A stretch of 64,000 bases of DNA. It comes from Rugamonas brunnea (lineage in GTDB: Bacteria > Pseudomonadota > Gammaproteobacteria > Burkholderiales > Burkholderiaceae_D). Below, piece by piece: positions 43,073 to 52,049 of this stretch; within the stretch, counting starts at the first letter, position 1; every line of letters begins with the position of its first letter. The stretch spans positions 62,001 to 126,000 of the forward strand of contig NZ_JACEZT010000004.1 of the NCBI RefSeq assembly GCF_014042345.1, in the 5' to 3' direction. Position numbers and translations under genes: made by a program. A model generated the notes under the pieces. That model was not told the DNA's origin. It saw only the letters and a list, made by a program, of their open reading frames with translations, and did no database searches.

Positions 43073-45808
43073 ATGACTCCAAATGCGAAGCGCGTGGCCG
43101 TCTGCGGCCTGATGGTGTGCAGCCTGTCTTTCCTGGCCCCGCAGGGCGCGTGGGCGCAAACGTTGCCGGCAGGCGTCACCAAGGGCCCGTCCGTGGAAGG
43201 CATCACGGAATACCACTTGCCCAATGGCCTCAAGGTGCTGCTGTTCCCGGACGCATCCAAGCCCACGGTGACGGTCAACGTCACCTACCTGGTCGGCTCG
43301 CGCCACGAGAACTACGGCGAGACGGGCATGGCCCACCTGCTTGAACACATGATGTTCAAGGGCTCGCCCAAGAACCGCAGCATCCCCAAGGAATTCAACG
43401 AGCGCGGCATGGAGTTCAACGGCACCACCTCGTTCGACCGCACCAACTACTATGAAGTGTTCCAGGCCGGTAACGACAACCTGAAGTGGGCGCTGGACAT
43501 GGAGGCGGACCGCATGGTCCATTCCTTCATCGCGCGCAAGGACCTCGATTCCGAGATGACGGTGGTGCGCAACGAATACGAGTCGGGCGAGAACCAGCCG
43601 TTCTCCGTGCTGCTCAAGCGCATGCAGAGCATCGCCTACGACTGGCACAGCTATGGCCGCTCCACCATCGGCAACCGCAGCGACATCGAGAACGTGCGCA
43701 TCGAGAACCTGCAAGCGTTCTACCGCACCTACTACCAGCCCGACAACGCCGTGCTGCTGGTGGCCGGCAAGTTCGACCCCAGCCAGACGCTGGCCTGGAT
43801 CAGCAAATCGTTCGGCGCCATCCCCAAGCCCAAGCGCAAGCTGCCGCCGTTCTGGACTGTGGAACCGACCCAGGATGGCGAGCGCTGCTTCACCGTGCGG
43901 CGCAAGGGCGACATGCAGATCGTCGCGCTCGGCTACAAGATCCCGTCCGCGTTGCAGGCCGACGCCGACCCGCTGTCGTTCATGTCCGAGATCCTGGGCG
44001 ACACGCCGACCGGCCGCCTGCACAAGGCGCTGGTGGAGACCGGCATGGCGGCCGAAGTGTTCAGCTTCGGCCAGACCGGTTACGCGCCGGGGCTGGAAGT
44101 CATCGGCGCCGTGGTCAAGGTCGGCCAGCCGGTGGAACCGGTGCGCGATGCGCTGATTGCCGCCGTGGAGAACTTCGCCAAGACGCCGCCCACGGCCGAG
44201 GAGATGGAGCGCACGCGCCGCAACTTCGCCAACGGCATCGAGAAAGCCTTGAACGATCCGCAGAAAGTGGGCGTGACCCTGTCCGAGGAAATCGCGCTGG
44301 GCGACTGGCGCCTGCTGTTCGAAGGCCGCGACAAGCTGGATCACATCACCCCCGAGCAGGTGAGCGCGGCGGCCGCCCGCTACCTGCGGCGTGACAACCG
44401 CACCCTGGGCCAGTTCCTGCCCGACGATGCGCCGCAGCGGGCCGAGATCCCGCCCGCGCCGACCGTGCAGGAAGTGATGAAGGACTTCAAGGGCAAGGTC
44501 GCCACGCTCAGTTCGGAAGCGTTCGACCCCAGCCAGGCCAACATCGACGCCCGCACCCAGATCCAGACCATCGGTGGCCTGAAGGTGGCCATGCTGCCCA
44601 AGAAGAACCGGGGCGAGGCCGTGTCCGTGGACCTGCACCTGCACTGGGGCGACGAGCACAACCTGTTCGGCAAGAGCACCATCATGGCGGCGGCCAGCGA
44701 CATGCTGATGCGCGGCACCAGCAAGTACAGCCGCACGGAACTGGCCGACGCGTTCGCCAAGCTGAAGATTTCGGGCAGCTTGTACCACTTCGACACCACC
44801 GGCCCTAACCTGGACCAGGCGTTGCGCCTGGTGAGCCACGTGCTCAAGGAGGCCAGCTTCCCGGCCGCCGAATTCGAGCAGATGCGCCAGCAGTGGATCG
44901 TCAGCATCGAATCGTCGCGCAACGAGCCGCAATCGCTGGCGCACCAGGCCATGTCCGAGTACTACAACCACTATCCGAAAGGCGACCCGCGCGCGGTGAA
45001 GACGGTGGATGAACAGCTGGCCGAGATCCGCGCCCTCAAGCTGGAGGACGTGGTGGCCTTCCACCGCCAGTACTACGGCGCCTCGCATGGCGAGCTGTCC
45101 ATTGTCGGCGACTTCGATCCGGCCGCCACCAGCAAGACCATCGCCGACAGCTTCAATGGCTGGGACAGCCAGGTGGCCTATGCGCGCATCACCAACACCA
45201 ACGCCGACAAGCCGGCCCTGCACCAGCACATCAACACGCCGGACAAGGAGAACGGTTATTACGAGGCGCGCCTGAACCTGGACCTGAACGTCAACGATCC
45301 CGATTATCCGGCGCTGGAAGTGGCCACCTACATCTTCGGCGGCGGCAGTCTGAAGTCGCGGCTGATGGACCGTATCCGCCAGAAGGACGGCCTGTCCTAC
45401 GGCGGCGGGGCCGACATCGGCGCCGGCGAGATCGACCGCGCCGGCGGCTTCGGCATGGGCGCCATCGCCGCGCCGCAGAATCTGGGCAAGCTGGAAGCGG
45501 CCATCCGCGAGGAACTGGACCGCGCGCTCAAGGATGGCTTCACGGCGGCCGAACTGGCGGGCGCCAAGTCCGGCCTGCTGCAGCAGCGCTTGCAGAACCG
45601 CTCCAAGGATGAGGTGCTGGCGGCCGGCTGGTCGCGCAACCTGTTCCTGGGCCGCAGCTACGCGTGGAGCAAGGCGTTCGAGGACAAGGTGAAGGCGCTC
45701 ACCGTCGAGCAGGTCAACGCCGCGTTCCGCAAGTTCATCACGCCGGCCAAGCTGAGCGTGGTGACGGCGGGCGACGACGCCAAGGCCGGCGCCGCCAAGC
45801 CGCAGTAA
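43073..45808 (+). CDS. M16-family zinc metallopeptidase, two-lobed secreted form
   Basis: This 911-residue protein has a signal peptide (GAWA/QT, about 28). The active-site motif HLLEH (88-92) with the distal glutamate region (VRNEYESGEN) is in the N-terminal half. The C-terminal half repeats the fold without the catalytic motif (GGLKVAMLPKKNRGEAVSVDLHLHWGDEHNLFGKS), as in pitrilysin-like enzymes. It probably degrades peptides in the periplasm. A palindromic repeat follows 9 bp after the stop codon. Confidence 0.93.
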   Translation: MTPNAKRVAVCGLMVCSLSFLAPQGAWAQTLPAGVTKGPSVEGITEYHLPNGLKVLLFPDASKPTVTVNVTYLVGSRHENYGETGMAHLLEHMMFKGSPKNRSIPKEFNERGMEFNGTTSFDRTNYYEVFQAGNDNLKWALDMEADRMVHSFIARKDLDSEMTVVRNEYESGENQPFSVLLKRMQSIAYDWHSYGRSTIGNRSDIENVRIENLQAFYRTYYQPDNAVLLVAGKFDPSQTLAWISKSFGAIPKPKRKLPPFWTVEPTQDGERCFTVRRKGDMQIVALGYKIPSALQADADPLSFMSEILGDTPTGRLHKALVETGMAAEVFSFGQTGYAPGLEVIGAVVKVGQPVEPVRDALIAAVENFAKTPPTAEEMERTRRNFANGIEKALNDPQKVGVTLSEEIALGDWRLLFEGRDKLDHITPEQVSAAAARYLRRDNRTLGQFLPDDAPQRAEIPPAPTVQEVMKDFKGKVATLSSEAFDPSQANIDARTQIQTIGGLKVAMLPKKNRGEAVSVDLHLHWGDEHNLFGKSTIMAAASDMLMRGTSKYSRTELADAFAKLKISGSLYHFDTTGPNLDQALRLVSHVLKEASFPAAEFEQMRQQWIVSIESSRNEPQSLAHQAMSEYYNHYPKGDPRAVKTVDEQLAEIRALKLEDVVAFHRQYYGASHGELSIVGDFDPAATSKTIADSFNGWDSQVAYARITNTNADKPALHQHINTPDKENGYYEARLNLDLNVNDPDYPALEVATYIFGGGSLKSRLMDRIRQKDGLSYGGGADIGAGEIDRAGGFGMGAIAAPQNLGKLEAAIREELDRALKDGFTAAELAGAKSGLLQQRLQNRSKDEVLAAGWSRNLFLGRSYAWSKAFEDKVKALTVEQVNAAFRKFITPAKLSVVTAGDDAKAGAAKPQ

Positions 45809-45816
45809 GACCACCC

Positions 45817-45876
45817 CCGGGGTCGGAGCCAACATTCATACAACAGCTCGTGTATGGATGTTGGATCCGACCCCGG
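45817..45876. repeat. Long near-perfect palindrome, copy 3 of the GGGTC-ended family
   Basis: Arms 45817-45842 and 45851-45876 (26 bases each) pair at 24 of 26 positions with an 8-base loop; the ends are CCGGGGTCGGA and TCCGACCCCGG. It fills the 80-bp gap between the convergent M16 peptidase and GntR genes. It has the same arm length and end sequence as 1614-1670, but a different inner part. Confidence 0.75.
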
Positions 45877-45888
45877 TTCTCTTTGGAA

Positions 45889-46629
45889 TCAGGCCGTGTT
45901 GAGTTCGGCCACGAAGTCGTACATGTCGCCGCGGAAGATGGAGCGGCAGAATTCCACGGCGCGGCCATCGCGCAAGAAGCCCAGGCGTTCCACGGCCAGG
46001 CCGGCGTCGCCGGGCTTGGCTTGCAACAGCTCGGCCTGCTCGGCGCTCAGCAACAGCGCGCTCAAGCGCTGCAACGCCCGCACGGGCCGGTTGCCGGCCT
46101 GTTCCAGCGCCTCGTACATCGACACCTGCACCGCTTCCAGCGAGGGCAGGGCGGTCGCCACGATGGTCGCGTACTCCAGGCACATCGGTATCTCGTCCGC
46201 ATAACGGATGCGGTGGAAGCGGTACACGGGCGCGCCCGGACTGAGCCGCAACCGCAGCGCTTCTTCCGGCGTCACCGTCCCTTCCGACCGCTTGAGCCAC
46301 ACGCTGCGCGGCGTGCGGCCGCGCGCCCGCATGTCCTCCGAGAACGAGGTCAGCTTGGCGAAGTTCTTTTCGATGCGGGTGTTGATGAAGTTGCCCGAGC
46401 CGGGCCGGCGCACCAGCAGCCCTTCCTCCACCAGGCCGTCGATGGCCTTGCGCACCGTGATGCGCGAGATGGACAGGTCGGCCGCCAGCTGGCGTTCGGC
46501 CGGCAGCGCCTCGTCCGGCCCGAACACGCGCTTGTCGATGGCTTCGCGCAAGGCGCGCTGCAGTTGCTGGTACAGGGGCAGGCTGCTGTTCTGCCCCTGA
46601 TGATGCATGAGCTGGACTAGCGTGGTCAT
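45889..46629 (-). CDS. GntR/HutC-family regulator, probably of the TonB receptor
   Basis: This 246-residue protein has an N-terminal winged helix (PLYQQLQRALREAIDKRVFGPDEALPAERQLAADLSISRITVRKAIDGLVEEGLL) and a UTRA effector domain (LTSFSEDMRARGRTPRSVWLKRSEG ... EFCRSIFRGDMYDFVAEL), the NagR/NagQ/HutC type that senses sugar phosphates such as GlcNAc-6-P. It is divergent from the TonB-dependent receptor, with 348 bp between them holding TGGTAT-type half-sites. It is a paralogue of the regulator at 62610-63344 (shared LTSFSE-x2-x3-RG). GGGAG lies ten bases before ATG 46629. Confidence 0.92.
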   Translation of the reverse strand: MTTLVQLMHHQGQNSSLPLYQQLQRALREAIDKRVFGPDEALPAERQLAADLSISRITVRKAIDGLVEEGLLVRRPGSGNFINTRIEKNFAKLTSFSEDMRARGRTPRSVWLKRSEGTVTPEEALRLRLSPGAPVYRFHRIRYADEIPMCLEYATIVATALPSLEAVQVSMYEALEQAGNRPVRALQRLSALLLSAEQAELLQAKPGDAGLAVERLGFLRDGRAVEFCRSIFRGDMYDFVAELNTA

Positions 46630-46977
46630 ACGGTCGGATCTCCCATGGCGCGGCCTGGCGGGGCGGTGTGTGGTCCGATCATACCAAAAAGGCTGGGCCG
46701 TTGGTATTGTCGTGGTATCAGGCCACTCCCCTGTGCTCCCCCTCTGGTAATTGCAAAAATAAACACGAAGTGGTCTGTGTGTCATGCACAACAGACAAAA
46801 AAAATCGCGAAACTGGTAGTGTTCTGGTATTGGATTGCGGTATATTGGCGTTCAATTGGTTTTGTAAGTGGTTGTAAAGAGGAACCTGCTGACGATCGCG
46901 GCGACGATCGCTGCAGGGGCCGAACGATCAGAACGCTAACAGGCTTGGGTAGCCAGGCCGCAATCAAGGGGGACTAC
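46630..46977. promoter_or_regulatory. Divergent control region between the GntR gene and TonB receptor gene, with TGGTAT half-sites
   Basis: GGTAT occurs as close pairs at 46703/46714 and at 46826-46830/46839-46843, and ATACCAA occurs inverted at 46681-46687. TATATT (46841-46846) could be the receptor's -10 and overlaps the second pair, so binding there would repress. The motif resembles TGGTAT/ATACCA operators of NagQ-like GntR regulators; this is inference. A 12-bp tandem direct repeat (GACGATCGC) lies at 46891-46914. No gene is seen here. Confidence 0.5.
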
Positions 46978-49671
46978 ATGAAAAACAATACCGCAACGAC
47001 GCACCGGATACTGAAACAAGGCTCCAGCCATCTGACGCCGATCGCGTCGGCCGTGGCCCTGCTGGCCATGGGCCTGGCCATGCCGGCTTACGCGCAGGAC
47101 GCCAAACCGGAAGGCGAAGTGGTGGTGGTGACGGGTATCCGCGCCTCGCTGCAGCAGTCGCTGAACCAGAAGAAGAACGCGGAATCGCTGGTGGAAGTGA
47201 TCACGGCCGAAGACATCGGCAAGATGCCGGACAAGAACGTGGCCGACTCGCTGTCGCGCGTGGCTGGCGTGACCACCACCAGCGCCGGTTCGGCCGAAGG
47301 TTCCTTCGGCGAGAATGAGCACGTGCAGCTGCGCGGCATGCTGTCGCAGATGACGCTGACCACCCTCAACGGCCACACCGTCTCCAGCGGCGACTGGTAT
47401 GGTCCCAACATCGCCAACGGCGGCCGCAGCGTGTCCTACACTCTGCTGCCATCGGACCTGGTGGGCCGCATCGTGGTGCACAAGTCCTCGCAGGCCGACC
47501 TGCTCGAAGGCGGCGCGGCCGGCACGGTCGATATCCAGACCCGCAAGCCGCTGGAATTCCGCGACAAGCTGACCACCTCCGCCTCCGTGGAAGCGGCTTA
47601 TTCGACGGCTGCCAAGTCCACCGATCCCGCCGTCACGGCACTGATCAACTGGAAGAGCGACGACAACAAGTTCGGCATCCTGGGCCAGGTGTTCTCGCAG
47701 ACGCGCAAGCTGCAGCGCGCCGGTTCCGAAGGCGTGTGGTGGGACAAGACGGGCGCCAACTACCCCGATCCGGCGCTGGCCAACAAGAACATCAGCCTGT
47801 TGAGCGGCGCCGTGCTGTTCCAGCAGGAGCGCAAGCGCCAGGGCGGCTACCTCGAAGCGCAGTGGAAACCGGCCTCCAACGTGACGCTGGACCTGTCGGG
47901 CTTCCTGTCGACCGTCGACGCGAAGAACTACAACACCAACTACATGGCCGACACCATCAACGCCGTCAACGGCCCGGGCTGGAACGGCAACGCCGTCAAG
48001 CCCACCCAGCCGGCCACCGTGGTGGGCAACACCATCACCTCCGTGTTCTACGGTAAGGACGCCTTCGGCGCCAATTCGGCCGGCGCCTGGTCGGTGGTGG
48101 AAGACGTGGCGGCCCGTCCGGACGCCAAGACCGATTCCAAGTTCCTCAACTTCGACGGCAAATGGGTGGTCAACAAGGACCTGACCCTGAACGGCAAACT
48201 CGGTCACACCAGCGGCAGTGGCAAGACCACGGACGTGGGCTTCGAGGTGCTGAGCGCATGGAACCAGGGCGCCGGCTACACGCTCACGCCGGACGGTATC
48301 TTCGTGCTCAACGTGCCGGGCGGCGACAAGTTCGTGCGCGCCGGCGGCGGTATCGGCGGCTGGGGTGGTTATAGCTCCTCGTCCGACAAGGAAAACTACG
48401 GCCAGGTGGACGGCGAATACAAGCTGGCCTTTGACGCGGTGCCGTCGATCCAGTTCGGCGTGCGCATGGCCAAGCACGAGCGCGACCTGACCAAGCTGAA
48501 CATGGTGCTGGGCGCCGGCGCCACCGACGACACCCAGATTCCCGACAGCGCCATCGGCAATTACGGCAACAACTGGTATGGCAACCTGCCCGTCAATCCG
48601 ACCCCGGGCTTCAACCCGTTCAAGATCAGCAATGACTACGTCGCCTCGTGGGTCGCCAAGTACGCCACCTTCAACACCCACGCCACGCAGCAGGAATTCA
48701 ACATCAAGGAAGACGCGACGGCCGCCTATGTGATGGCCAACCTGCAGCCGTCGGAAGCCATCAGCGGCAACGTGGGCGTGCGCTTCGTGCGGACCAAGAT
48801 GGACATCCACGCCTTCCTGCCCGGTGGTAAGCCAGAGTACGAGCAGAGCTTCAACGACGTGCTGCCCAGCCTGAACCTGCGTGCCGACCTGGCGCAGAAC
48901 CTGGTGGGCCGCTTCGCCCTGAACCGTGGCATGTCCCGTCCCGACTTCGGCCAGCTTGCCGGCAACGACTTGCGCGACACGGAGCACAACGGCGTGGGCA
49001 GCAACCCTTACCTGAAGCCCATCCGCAGCAACAACATCGACTTCAGCGCCGAGTGGTACTTCGCGCCCAAGGCCTTGCTGTCGGCCGGCATCTTCGCCAG
49101 CAAGCTTGATGGCGTGATCGCCTACGGCCACAGCATCTTGCCGTATGCCGACGCTTCCCACGGCGGCGCGATCGCCAACTACGACATCTCCTCGCCGGTC
49201 AACACGGACGGCAAGCTGAAAGGCATGGACCTGGCGTATGAGCAGAACATCTGGGGTGGCATCGGCGTGAACGCCAACTACACCTACGCCGATGGCGAAC
49301 AGACCGGCAAGCTGGCCGAGGGCACTTGCAACGGCAAGGCTGGTGAGGATTGCACGCTGTATGGCACGTCGAAGAACTCCTACAACGTCGGCGCCTTCTA
49401 CGAGGACGACCGCTTCAGCGCCCGTATCGGCTACAGCCACCGTTCCACCTACAAGCTGGGTAACCGTGGCGGCGCGGACTACTTCCAGAGCGCCAACGGC
49501 TCGCTGAACATCGCGCTCAACTACACGCTCAACAAGTCGGTCATGTTCACGCTGGAAGCGCAGAACCTGAACGATCCGCTGCTGACCGTGTACAAGACCG
49601 ATACCACGCAGATCGCCGGCGTGTACAAGAACGGCAAGACCGTGTACGGTGGTGTGCGCATCAAGTACTGA
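46978..49671 (+). CDS. TonB-dependent outer-membrane receptor, probable chitooligosaccharide/GlcNAc uptake
   Basis: This 897-residue protein has a signal peptide (AYA/QD, residue 39), a plug domain beginning EVVVVTGIRASLQQSLNQKKNAESLVEVITAEDIGKMPDKNVADSLSRVAGV (typical of the TonB-Xanth-Caul carbohydrate receptors) and a barrel ending in an aromatic C terminus (VRIKY). There is no N-terminal anti-sigma-interacting extension, so regulation is by the divergent GntR protein instead. Context (GH18 downstream, nag operon) supports GlcNAc-oligomer import. AAGGGGG precedes ATG 46978. A strong terminator follows. Confidence 0.92.
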   Translation: MKNNTATTHRILKQGSSHLTPIASAVALLAMGLAMPAYAQDAKPEGEVVVVTGIRASLQQSLNQKKNAESLVEVITAEDIGKMPDKNVADSLSRVAGVTTTSAGSAEGSFGENEHVQLRGMLSQMTLTTLNGHTVSSGDWYGPNIANGGRSVSYTLLPSDLVGRIVVHKSSQADLLEGGAAGTVDIQTRKPLEFRDKLTTSASVEAAYSTAAKSTDPAVTALINWKSDDNKFGILGQVFSQTRKLQRAGSEGVWWDKTGANYPDPALANKNISLLSGAVLFQQERKRQGGYLEAQWKPASNVTLDLSGFLSTVDAKNYNTNYMADTINAVNGPGWNGNAVKPTQPATVVGNTITSVFYGKDAFGANSAGAWSVVEDVAARPDAKTDSKFLNFDGKWVVNKDLTLNGKLGHTSGSGKTTDVGFEVLSAWNQGAGYTLTPDGIFVLNVPGGDKFVRAGGGIGGWGGYSSSSDKENYGQVDGEYKLAFDAVPSIQFGVRMAKHERDLTKLNMVLGAGATDDTQIPDSAIGNYGNNWYGNLPVNPTPGFNPFKISNDYVASWVAKYATFNTHATQQEFNIKEDATAAYVMANLQPSEAISGNVGVRFVRTKMDIHAFLPGGKPEYEQSFNDVLPSLNLRADLAQNLVGRFALNRGMSRPDFGQLAGNDLRDTEHNGVGSNPYLKPIRSNNIDFSAEWYFAPKALLSAGIFASKLDGVIAYGHSILPYADASHGGAIANYDISSPVNTDGKLKGMDLAYEQNIWGGIGVNANYTYADGEQTGKLAEGTCNGKAGEDCTLYGTSKNSYNVGAFYEDDRFSARIGYSHRSTYKLGNRGGADYFQSANGSLNIALNYTLNKSVMFTLEAQNLNDPLLTVYKTDTTQIAGVYKNGKTVYGGVRIKY

Positions 49672-49718
49672 TCCGTAGCCTGACTGGCCGGGCCGACCCG
49701 CCTGGCCTTAGCGGCACC

Positions 49719-49763
49719 GGGCCCGCCGCCGCGCAAGCACAACTTGCCGGCGGCGGGCCCTTT
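49719..49763 (+). terminator. Strong hairpin terminator after the TonB receptor gene
   Basis: GGGCCCGCCGCCG and CGGCGGCGGGCCC pair perfectly; GCAAG/CTTGC extends the stem inside; TTT follows. It lies between the receptor and the GH18 gene. Confidence 0.8.
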
Positions 49764-49814
49764 CACATCATGCACATCATGCACATCAACGCCTTACGTT
49801 CCCCATTCTCCACC

Positions 49815-50867
49815 ATGGCACATGACAAACACCGGACCGCAGCCATCGCGGCGGCGGCATTGCTGGCGGCGGGCGCGCCGTGGGCGCAGGCTGCGCCGCC
49901 CTTTATCTACAGCCCCTACAAGCACCTGGCCATGTGGAACGACCCGGCCACCAACGTCATCACGGCCGCGCCGGACGGCGTGCGCACGCCCTACATTAAT
50001 GGCGACGGCAGCCCGTTCGGCCGGCAGGCGCTGACCTGGGCCTTCGCCAGCGGCGAATGCGGCGACGAGCAGTGGGGCACGCAGCGCGGCCAGGACGTGG
50101 CCGACGCCAACGTGGCCGCGTTCGACCGGGCCGGCATCCGCTACCTGATTTCCACCGGCGGCCAGGGCGCTGTGTTCACCTGCGCCAGTGCCGAGGGCAT
50201 GGAGCGTTTCGTCGCCCGCTATGATTCGCCGCACCTGGCCGGCATCGACTTCGATATCGAAGCTGGCCAGAGCGCGCAGCAGATTGCGTCGCTGCTGGCC
50301 GCCGCCGCCAGCGTGCAGGCGCACCGCCCGGCGCTGCGTTTCAGCCTGACCGTGCCCACCCATGCCGCCTCGGACGGCAGCCTGCGTAGCCTGAACGAAA
50401 CCGGCGTGGCCGTGCTGGCGGCGGCGCAGCGCAGCGGCTTGCGCGACTATGCGCTGAACCTGATGGTGATGGATTACGGACCCGCGCACCCCAACGCCTG
50501 CGTGGTGCGGGCGCGGCGCTGCCAGATGGGATTGTCGGCCATCCAGGCCGCGCGCAATGTGCATCGCAAGTACGGCGTGCCGTACGAGCAGATCGAGCTG
50601 ACGGCCATGATAGGCGTGAACGACGTGCGGGAAAATGTGTTCACCGTGGCCGATGCGCGCACGGTGGCGCAGGCCGCGCGGCGCATGAAGCTGGCCGGCC
50701 TGCATTTCTGGTCGCTGGACCGCGATACGCCGTGTCCCGTGCCCACCATCGGCGCGCAGGCGACTTGCAGCAGCATGCCGGGCACGCCGGGCGGAGCCTA
50801 TGGGCGGGCGTTCACGACGGGGTTAGGATCTGGCGACGGCGCCACAGCGTCGTCAGGCCAGCCATAA
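49815..50867 (+). CDS. Secreted GH18-family (chitinase-like) protein
   Basis: This 350-residue protein has a signal peptide (WAQA/AP, about 27). The GH18 catalytic motif D-x-D-x-E is D145-F146-D147-I148-E149 in LAGIDFDIEAG, preceded by the strand RYLISTGGQG and followed by LNLMVMDYGPAHP. E149 would be the general acid. It may cut chitin or related beta-1,4-GlcNAc chains for the adjacent uptake system. No chitin-binding module is present. The start is uncertain: ATG 49815 begins the signal peptide; earlier ATGs (49770 and 49779) lie in a CACATCATG tandem. The last 56 bp overlap the convergent DUF1624 gene. Confidence 0.85.
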   Translation: MAHDKHRTAAIAAAALLAAGAPWAQAAPPFIYSPYKHLAMWNDPATNVITAAPDGVRTPYINGDGSPFGRQALTWAFASGECGDEQWGTQRGQDVADANVAAFDRAGIRYLISTGGQGAVFTCASAEGMERFVARYDSPHLAGIDFDIEAGQSAQQIASLLAAAASVQAHRPALRFSLTVPTHAASDGSLRSLNETGVAVLAAAQRSGLRDYALNLMVMDYGPAHPNACVVRARRCQMGLSAIQAARNVHRKYGVPYEQIELTAMIGVNDVRENVFTVADARTVAQAARRMKLAGLHFWSLDRDTPCPVPTIGAQATCSSMPGTPGGAYGRAFTTGLGSGDGATASSGQP

Positions 50868-51921
50868 GCAGCAGGACGCCAAGCCAGGCCGCATACACCA
50901 CCGGCAGCGAGGGCGTGTACCCCGGCGGCAGCGTGTAGCGGATCGGCGTACCCTGCGGCAGGGCGCCGAAGCGCAACAGGAAGTACAGCCCCGCCAGCGC
51001 GTGGACCAGCGCGATGTGCACCACATAGAAGAACAGCGGCGCGCCGCCGAACAGCAGCAGCACCGGCACCGGGCGCACGCGTTCGAACACGGCCAGCAGG
51101 GGCAGGGCAATGCCCAGCGTGACGCAAAGGTAGAGCAGCGACGGTGGATATTTGTGCACGCGCAGGAAGGAGATCAGGTCCCAGATCCAGCCCCGCCCCT
51201 GCGGCGACCACGGATCGGGATCGCCGTAGAAATTCCCGCTGCGCAGAACGGCGAAGGCCAGCAGCAGCACCCCGCCGGCCAGCCACAGGAAGCGCTGGCG
51301 GCGCGTCGCCTCCCAGCGGAACACGGGGCCCAGCGCGTAGCCGGCCGCAATCAGCCCGAGCCAGGGCATCAACGGATAGATGAAGACGATGCCGAAGTTC
51401 GCCCCCAACGGCAGAAAGCCGCCCTGGTGCCACGCCAGCCACAGGGGATGGCTGGACTGGATGGCGTCGAGCAGGTTGTGGGGCAGGATCAGCAGCGCCG
51501 CGACGGCGGCGATCACCGCCTGCGGCAGCCACACCAGCGCGGACAGGAACAGCATGCCCATGCCCAGCGCCCAGATCACTTGCAGGATCAGGACGCCGTA
51601 GCCGAACTGCCAGCTGAAACTGATCCATGTCGCTTCCAGCACCAGCAGCAGCAAGCCGCGTGTGGCCAGGTAGCGCGACAGGGCCGCCGTGCCCGTGCGA
51701 TCGCCGCGCAGCCACGCGGAACTGCCGGCCAGCAGCACGAAGGTGGTGGCGCACAGGTGGGTGATCCAGCGCGTGGCGAACCAGGCCGGCGTGGTCTGGT
51801 CCAGTTGTTCCGGGCTCCAGTTGGCGGGGCCGAAAAAATCGCGCACATGGTCCAGCGCCATCACGGCGATCACCAGCCCGCGCAGCATGTCGATACTGGC
51901 CAGCCTTGCAGTCTTGACCAT
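50812..51921 (-). CDS. DUF1624 / HGSNAT-like membrane acetyltransferase
   Basis: This 369-residue protein has about ten membrane helices and the signature RLASIDMLRGLVIAVMALDHVRDFF (D11, R14, D24, H25) of the DUF1624 family, related to heparan-alpha-glucosaminide N-acetyltransferase. Such proteins may transfer acetyl groups across the membrane to sugar amines; a place next to GlcNAc genes fits, but a link is inference. GGAGG lies six bases before ATG 51921. It overlaps the 3' end of the GH18 gene by 56 bp, tail to tail, so the genes may be mutually antisense at their ends. Confidence 0.85.
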   Translation of the reverse strand: MVKTARLASIDMLRGLVIAVMALDHVRDFFGPANWSPEQLDQTTPAWFATRWITHLCATTFVLLAGSSAWLRGDRTGTAALSRYLATRGLLLLVLEATWISFSWQFGYGVLILQVIWALGMGMLFLSALVWLPQAVIAAVAALLILPHNLLDAIQSSHPLWLAWHQGGFLPLGANFGIVFIYPLMPWLGLIAAGYALGPVFRWEATRRQRFLWLAGGVLLLAFAVLRSGNFYGDPDPWSPQGRGWIWDLISFLRVHKYPPSLLYLCVTLGIALPLLAVFERVRPVPVLLLFGGAPLFFYVVHIALVHALAGLYFLLRFGALPQGTPIRYTLPPGYTPSLPVVYAAWLGVLLLMAGLTTLWRRRQILTPS

Positions 51922-51982
51922 GTCCGCCTCCCGTTGTCCAGGATGCCCATTGTGCTGGCGGATTATCAGGAAAGCAAGGGCG

Positions 51983-52014
51983 AAAAAAAAGCCAGACGGT
52001 GGCGCCGTCTGGCT
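51983..52014 (-). terminator. Rho-independent terminator of the TPR-protein gene
   Basis: On the minus strand AAGCCAGACGGCG pairs with CACCGTCTGGCTT (one G-T style mismatch near the loop) and is followed by eight T. It ends the gene at 52050 and separates it from the DUF1624 gene. Confidence 0.92.
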
Positions 52015-52049
52015 TGCGTGCGGAGGCCGGCGCGCGGCCGGCATCCGTC

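Noticed and set aside
43034..45835. 933-codon open frame antisense to the M16 peptidase gene
   Set aside because: Same GC-bias artefact; the protein is low-complexity (runs of Gly, His, Arg, Val) and the sense strand encodes a full peptidase with signal peptide and HLLEH motif.
46891..46914. 12-bp tandem direct repeat (GACGATCGC) upstream of the TonB receptor
   Set aside because: It lies between the putative promoter and the ribosome-binding site, has only two imperfect copies and no symmetric operator form; not enough to call a site.
46936..49440. 834-codon open frame antisense to the TonB receptor gene
   Set aside because: Antisense shadow; no recognisable domain, and the sense frame is a complete receptor.
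49764..49787. CACATCATG short tandem repeat at the start of the GH18 frame
   Set aside because: Only about two and a half 9-bp units. It supplies extra in-frame ATG codons but has no ribosome-binding site, so it was not used as the start or called a repeat element.
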